From: Polaribacter vadi
GTDB lineage: Bacteria; Bacteroidota; Bacteroidia; Flavobacteriales; Flavobacteriaceae
DNA length: 64,000 bases
Direction of reading: 5' to 3'
NCBI RefSeq assembly: GCF_001761365.1
Contig: NZ_CP017477.1
Span: 1,982,501-2,046,500, forward strand
Shown here: in pieces, positions 62,570 through 64,000 of the stretch
Position numbering within the stretch: the first letter of the stretch is position 1
Layout: each line of letters begins with the position of its first letter
Position numbers and translations under genes: made by a program
The notes under the pieces: model-generated
What the model was told of the DNA's origin: nothing
Database searches by the model: none
Seen by the model: only the letters and a program-made list of their open reading frames with translations

Positions 62570-62848
62570 TTACTTTTTGTTTGATCTTATAATTAGCAAA
62601 TAAAATTTATATCCTACCAAACCTCCAATAAAGGATGATAGTATAAAATTTAAAAAATTCGGTCCAGGATGTCCATTATCAGCTCCTCCTGCACTATAAA
62701 AAAGTTTCATAAAAGCATTCATTTCGTTCACATGATAAAAACAAACATCAGGAATTAATAAATCATAAATAATTGTAAAACTTAAAAGAAATAGACCAAA
62801 TGCGCCAAATGAAATTAAAAAATATTTTAATCCTTTATTCTTTTTCAT
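62570..62848 (-). CDS. Small membrane protein of unknown function
   Basis: A 92-residue protein with two membrane helices (about 9-30 and 66-87), a short loop with CFYHVNEMNAF and AGGADNGHPGPNF, and basic ends. The ATG at 62848 is preferred to a GTG 30 bp upstream. It lies between two nearly identical 89-bp palindromic repeats, separating the pbpC and alpha-2-macroglobulin genes. I do not recognise the family. Confidence 0.7.
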   Translation of the reverse strand: MKKNKGLKYFLISFGAFGLFLLSFTIIYDLLIPDVCFYHVNEMNAFMKLFYSAGGADNGHPGPNFLNFILSSFIGGLVGYKFYLLIIRSNKK

Positions 62849-62880
62849 ATCACTTTGAAATTTGATTGAAACATCCACTT

Positions 62881-62969
62881 TGTCATTTCGAAATGAGCCT
62901 TTTTAGGCGAGTGAGAAATCTCATAACGTTTTCTAATCGTGTGAGATTTCTCCTATCGTCGAAATGACA
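62881..62969. repeat. 89-bp palindromic repeat, copy B
   Basis: The partner of 62478-62566, with 85 of 89 positions the same and perfect inner arms GAGAAATCTCA and TGAGATTTCTC. It lies upstream of the small membrane-protein gene. Confidence 0.9.
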
Positions 62970-63006
62970 ATTCGTGCTTTTTAGTTTTAATTTTAGAATT
63001 ATTAAA

Positions 63007-63039
63007 AACCTACAAGGTTCAAAAGACACCTTGCAGGTT
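63007..63039. terminator. Hairpin after the alpha-2-macroglobulin gene
   Basis: The arms AACCTACAAGGT and ACCTTGCAGGTT pair with one mismatch around a 9-nt loop, 11 bp past the stop of the minus-strand gene. It could be a terminator, though it also belongs to a repeated hairpin type. Confidence 0.6.
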
Positions 63040-63049
63040 AATTCAGTTT

Positions 63050-64000
63050 TTACTTCACAACCTCAATCCAAGCCCCTTTAGTTCTCACTAAATAATCATT
63101 GTCATACATGGCTTCTACTTGAATTCCTGGCAAATAATAAGTTCCTAAATACGACGCATTTAATAAAACTGTAAAAGCTTTTGTTTCTGATGTATTTCTT
63201 TTTCGATCTAAATCAAAATAAAAATTAACACGATCATCTCTAATATCTGTGTAACGTGCTTCGCTTTTTGCTGTGGTACCAAAATCGGTAAAACGTGTGT
63301 TTACAATTTCCCAACCTGAAGGAAAAATTTGCGTTAAAGCAATATCTTTTACAGCCACATTTTTTGGATTACTTACTGTAATTTCTGCCACAAAATCTTG
63401 ACCTTGTTTTAAACTTTTTATATCAATCTTACTACCACTCAAATCTTTATAATTCAGAGAAACATTTAAACCTCTACTTTCTGCAATTTCATCACCTAAA
63501 GGCAATTTTCCAGAATTTACAATTCTTACAAATACAATATTGTTATCATTATTTTTAAAAGTGATTTTATTCGTTCCTTTCTTGATTTCTAAAGTTCTCT
63601 GAACCATAGAACTCGCTGTTTTTACAACTTCGGATTTCCCATTATTTGTGTAAGACAAATTCATAGATTTACCTCCGTTTTTCACCACCATTTTTCCAAT
63701 TGACAACAAACTAAAAGCTGTAGTTTGTGTGCTCATCCAAGAATTACTCGACAATTCTTTTGCAATTGTTTTGGCAACATCTTTGGTGTTTTTATCGTTC
63801 GTTAACAACATCGTTTCTAAAGCCATAGCTCTATTTCTAGTCTCAGAACCATAATTGTAATAATTATATCCAGCGAAATTTAAATCGGCTTTTTGCATAA
63901 TTTCATCAGCGGCTTCTTTTTGCCCAACCAAAGCATAGGTTGCAGCTAATCTCCATTTTGCTTCGTTAGAAATTTGCTTAAATTCTCGTAATCTATTCAT
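63050..64000 (-). CDS. Alpha-2-macroglobulin family protein, C-terminal part
   Basis: At least 316 residues of the C-terminal end of a large bacterial alpha-2-macroglobulin; the rest lies beyond the right edge. The part seen includes the end of the helical thioester-type domain (NEAKWRLAATYALVGQKEAA, TAFSLLSIGKM) and the receptor-binding-like MG10 beta domain (NPKNVAVKDIALTQIFPSGW and RDDRVNFYFDLDRKRNTSET). Such proteins trap foreign proteases in the periplasm. The neighbour pbpC supports this, since the pair recurs in many bacteria. Confidence 0.93.
   Translation of the reverse strand: MNRLREFKQISNEAKWRLAATYALVGQKEAADEIMQKADLNFAGYNYYNYGSETRNRAMALETMLLTNDKNTKDVAKTIAKELSSNSWMSTQTTAFSLLSIGKMVVKNGGKSMNLSYTNNGKSEVVKTASSMVQRTLEIKKGTNKITFKNNDNNIVFVRIVNSGKLPLGDEIAESRGLNVSLNYKDLSGSKIDIKSLKQGQDFVAEITVSNPKNVAVKDIALTQIFPSGWEIVNTRFTDFGTTAKSEARYTDIRDDRVNFYFDLDRKRNTSETKAFTVLLNASYLGTYYLPGIQVEAMYDNDYLVRTKGAWIEVVK

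Noticed and set aside
1..64000. tRNA, rRNA, riboswitch or phage genes
   Set aside because: I looked for tRNA-like CCA/TTCGAATC patterns, rRNA-like blocks, riboswitch-like leaders and phage or integrase genes and saw none that could be supported.

Overview
The window is about 64 kb of AT-rich chromosomal DNA from a marine-type member of the Flavobacteriaceae (Bacteroidota). Polaribacter or a near relative is my best guess. The evidence is low GC, a type B type IX secretion (T9SS) sorting domain, Bacteroidota-type -7 boxes (TAnnTTTG) before many genes, little use of Shine-Dalgarno sites, and family-typical gene blocks (MerR/M23/alaS, purK/purE, DUF3127, GSCFA, GxxExxY). I see no tRNA, rRNA, CRISPR array, phage or classical transposase. 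Most of the window is housekeeping; the novelty lies in the regulatory DNA and the repeats.

Layout. 1-5464 (minus strand): an acyl-CoA oxidation operon (two acyl-CoA dehydrogenases, an SDR and an APH-like kinase) interrupted by a VIT/CCC1 transporter gene that carries a duplicated scrap of the neighbouring dehydrogenase. 5639-9968: MerR regulator, M23 peptidase and alaS. 10239-16145: a GSCFA protein, then a compact regulon of a secreted protein, a lipoprotein, a small membrane protein, a TPR histidine kinase and a NarL-type response regulator. 16156-19469: rhodanese, aromatic amino acid hydroxylase, two paralogous small membrane proteins and an ankyrin protein. 19728-26925: gpmI, thioredoxin-like lipoprotein, map, an inverted-repeat-bounded GxxExxY gene, methyltransferase, ApbE, OmpA-like lipoprotein and aat. 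27046-34250: VTT membrane protein, DUF1456, DUF3127, flavin reductase, an orphan histidine kinase, HIT, greA, a Rieske-like lipoprotein, purK and purE. 34420-47735: M3 peptidase, glycosyltransferase, haem-binding protein, lpdA, pabB, alpha/beta hydrolase, tilS and a DsbD-like protein. 47896-64000: ppc, comM, a T9SS cargo protein, M1 and S8 peptidases, an MBL hydrolase, pbpC and the 3' end of an alpha-2-macroglobulin gene.

The strongest new observation is in 11213-15473. Four 18-bp palindromes (consensus near ATACGkCAwwTGmCGTAT) stand before the secreted-protein gene, the lipoprotein gene, the small-protein/kinase unit and the response-regulator gene. In all four, exactly 30 nt separate the palindrome end from the last base of a TTTG/TTTA -7 box. 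This predicts a self-activating two-component regulon with binding centred near -45.

Other notable structure: a perfect 20-bp terminal inverted repeat around the GxxExxY nuclease-like gene, with a short gene-less relative before the GSCFA gene; an 82-bp structured repeat placed just after the stop codons of two convergent genes, with a compensatory stem change; an 89-bp palindromic repeat pair bracketing a small membrane-protein gene; and two 7-bp tandem arrays between the MerR and M23 genes. Several genes (GSCFA, methyltransferase, pabB) begin within a few bases of a repeat end.
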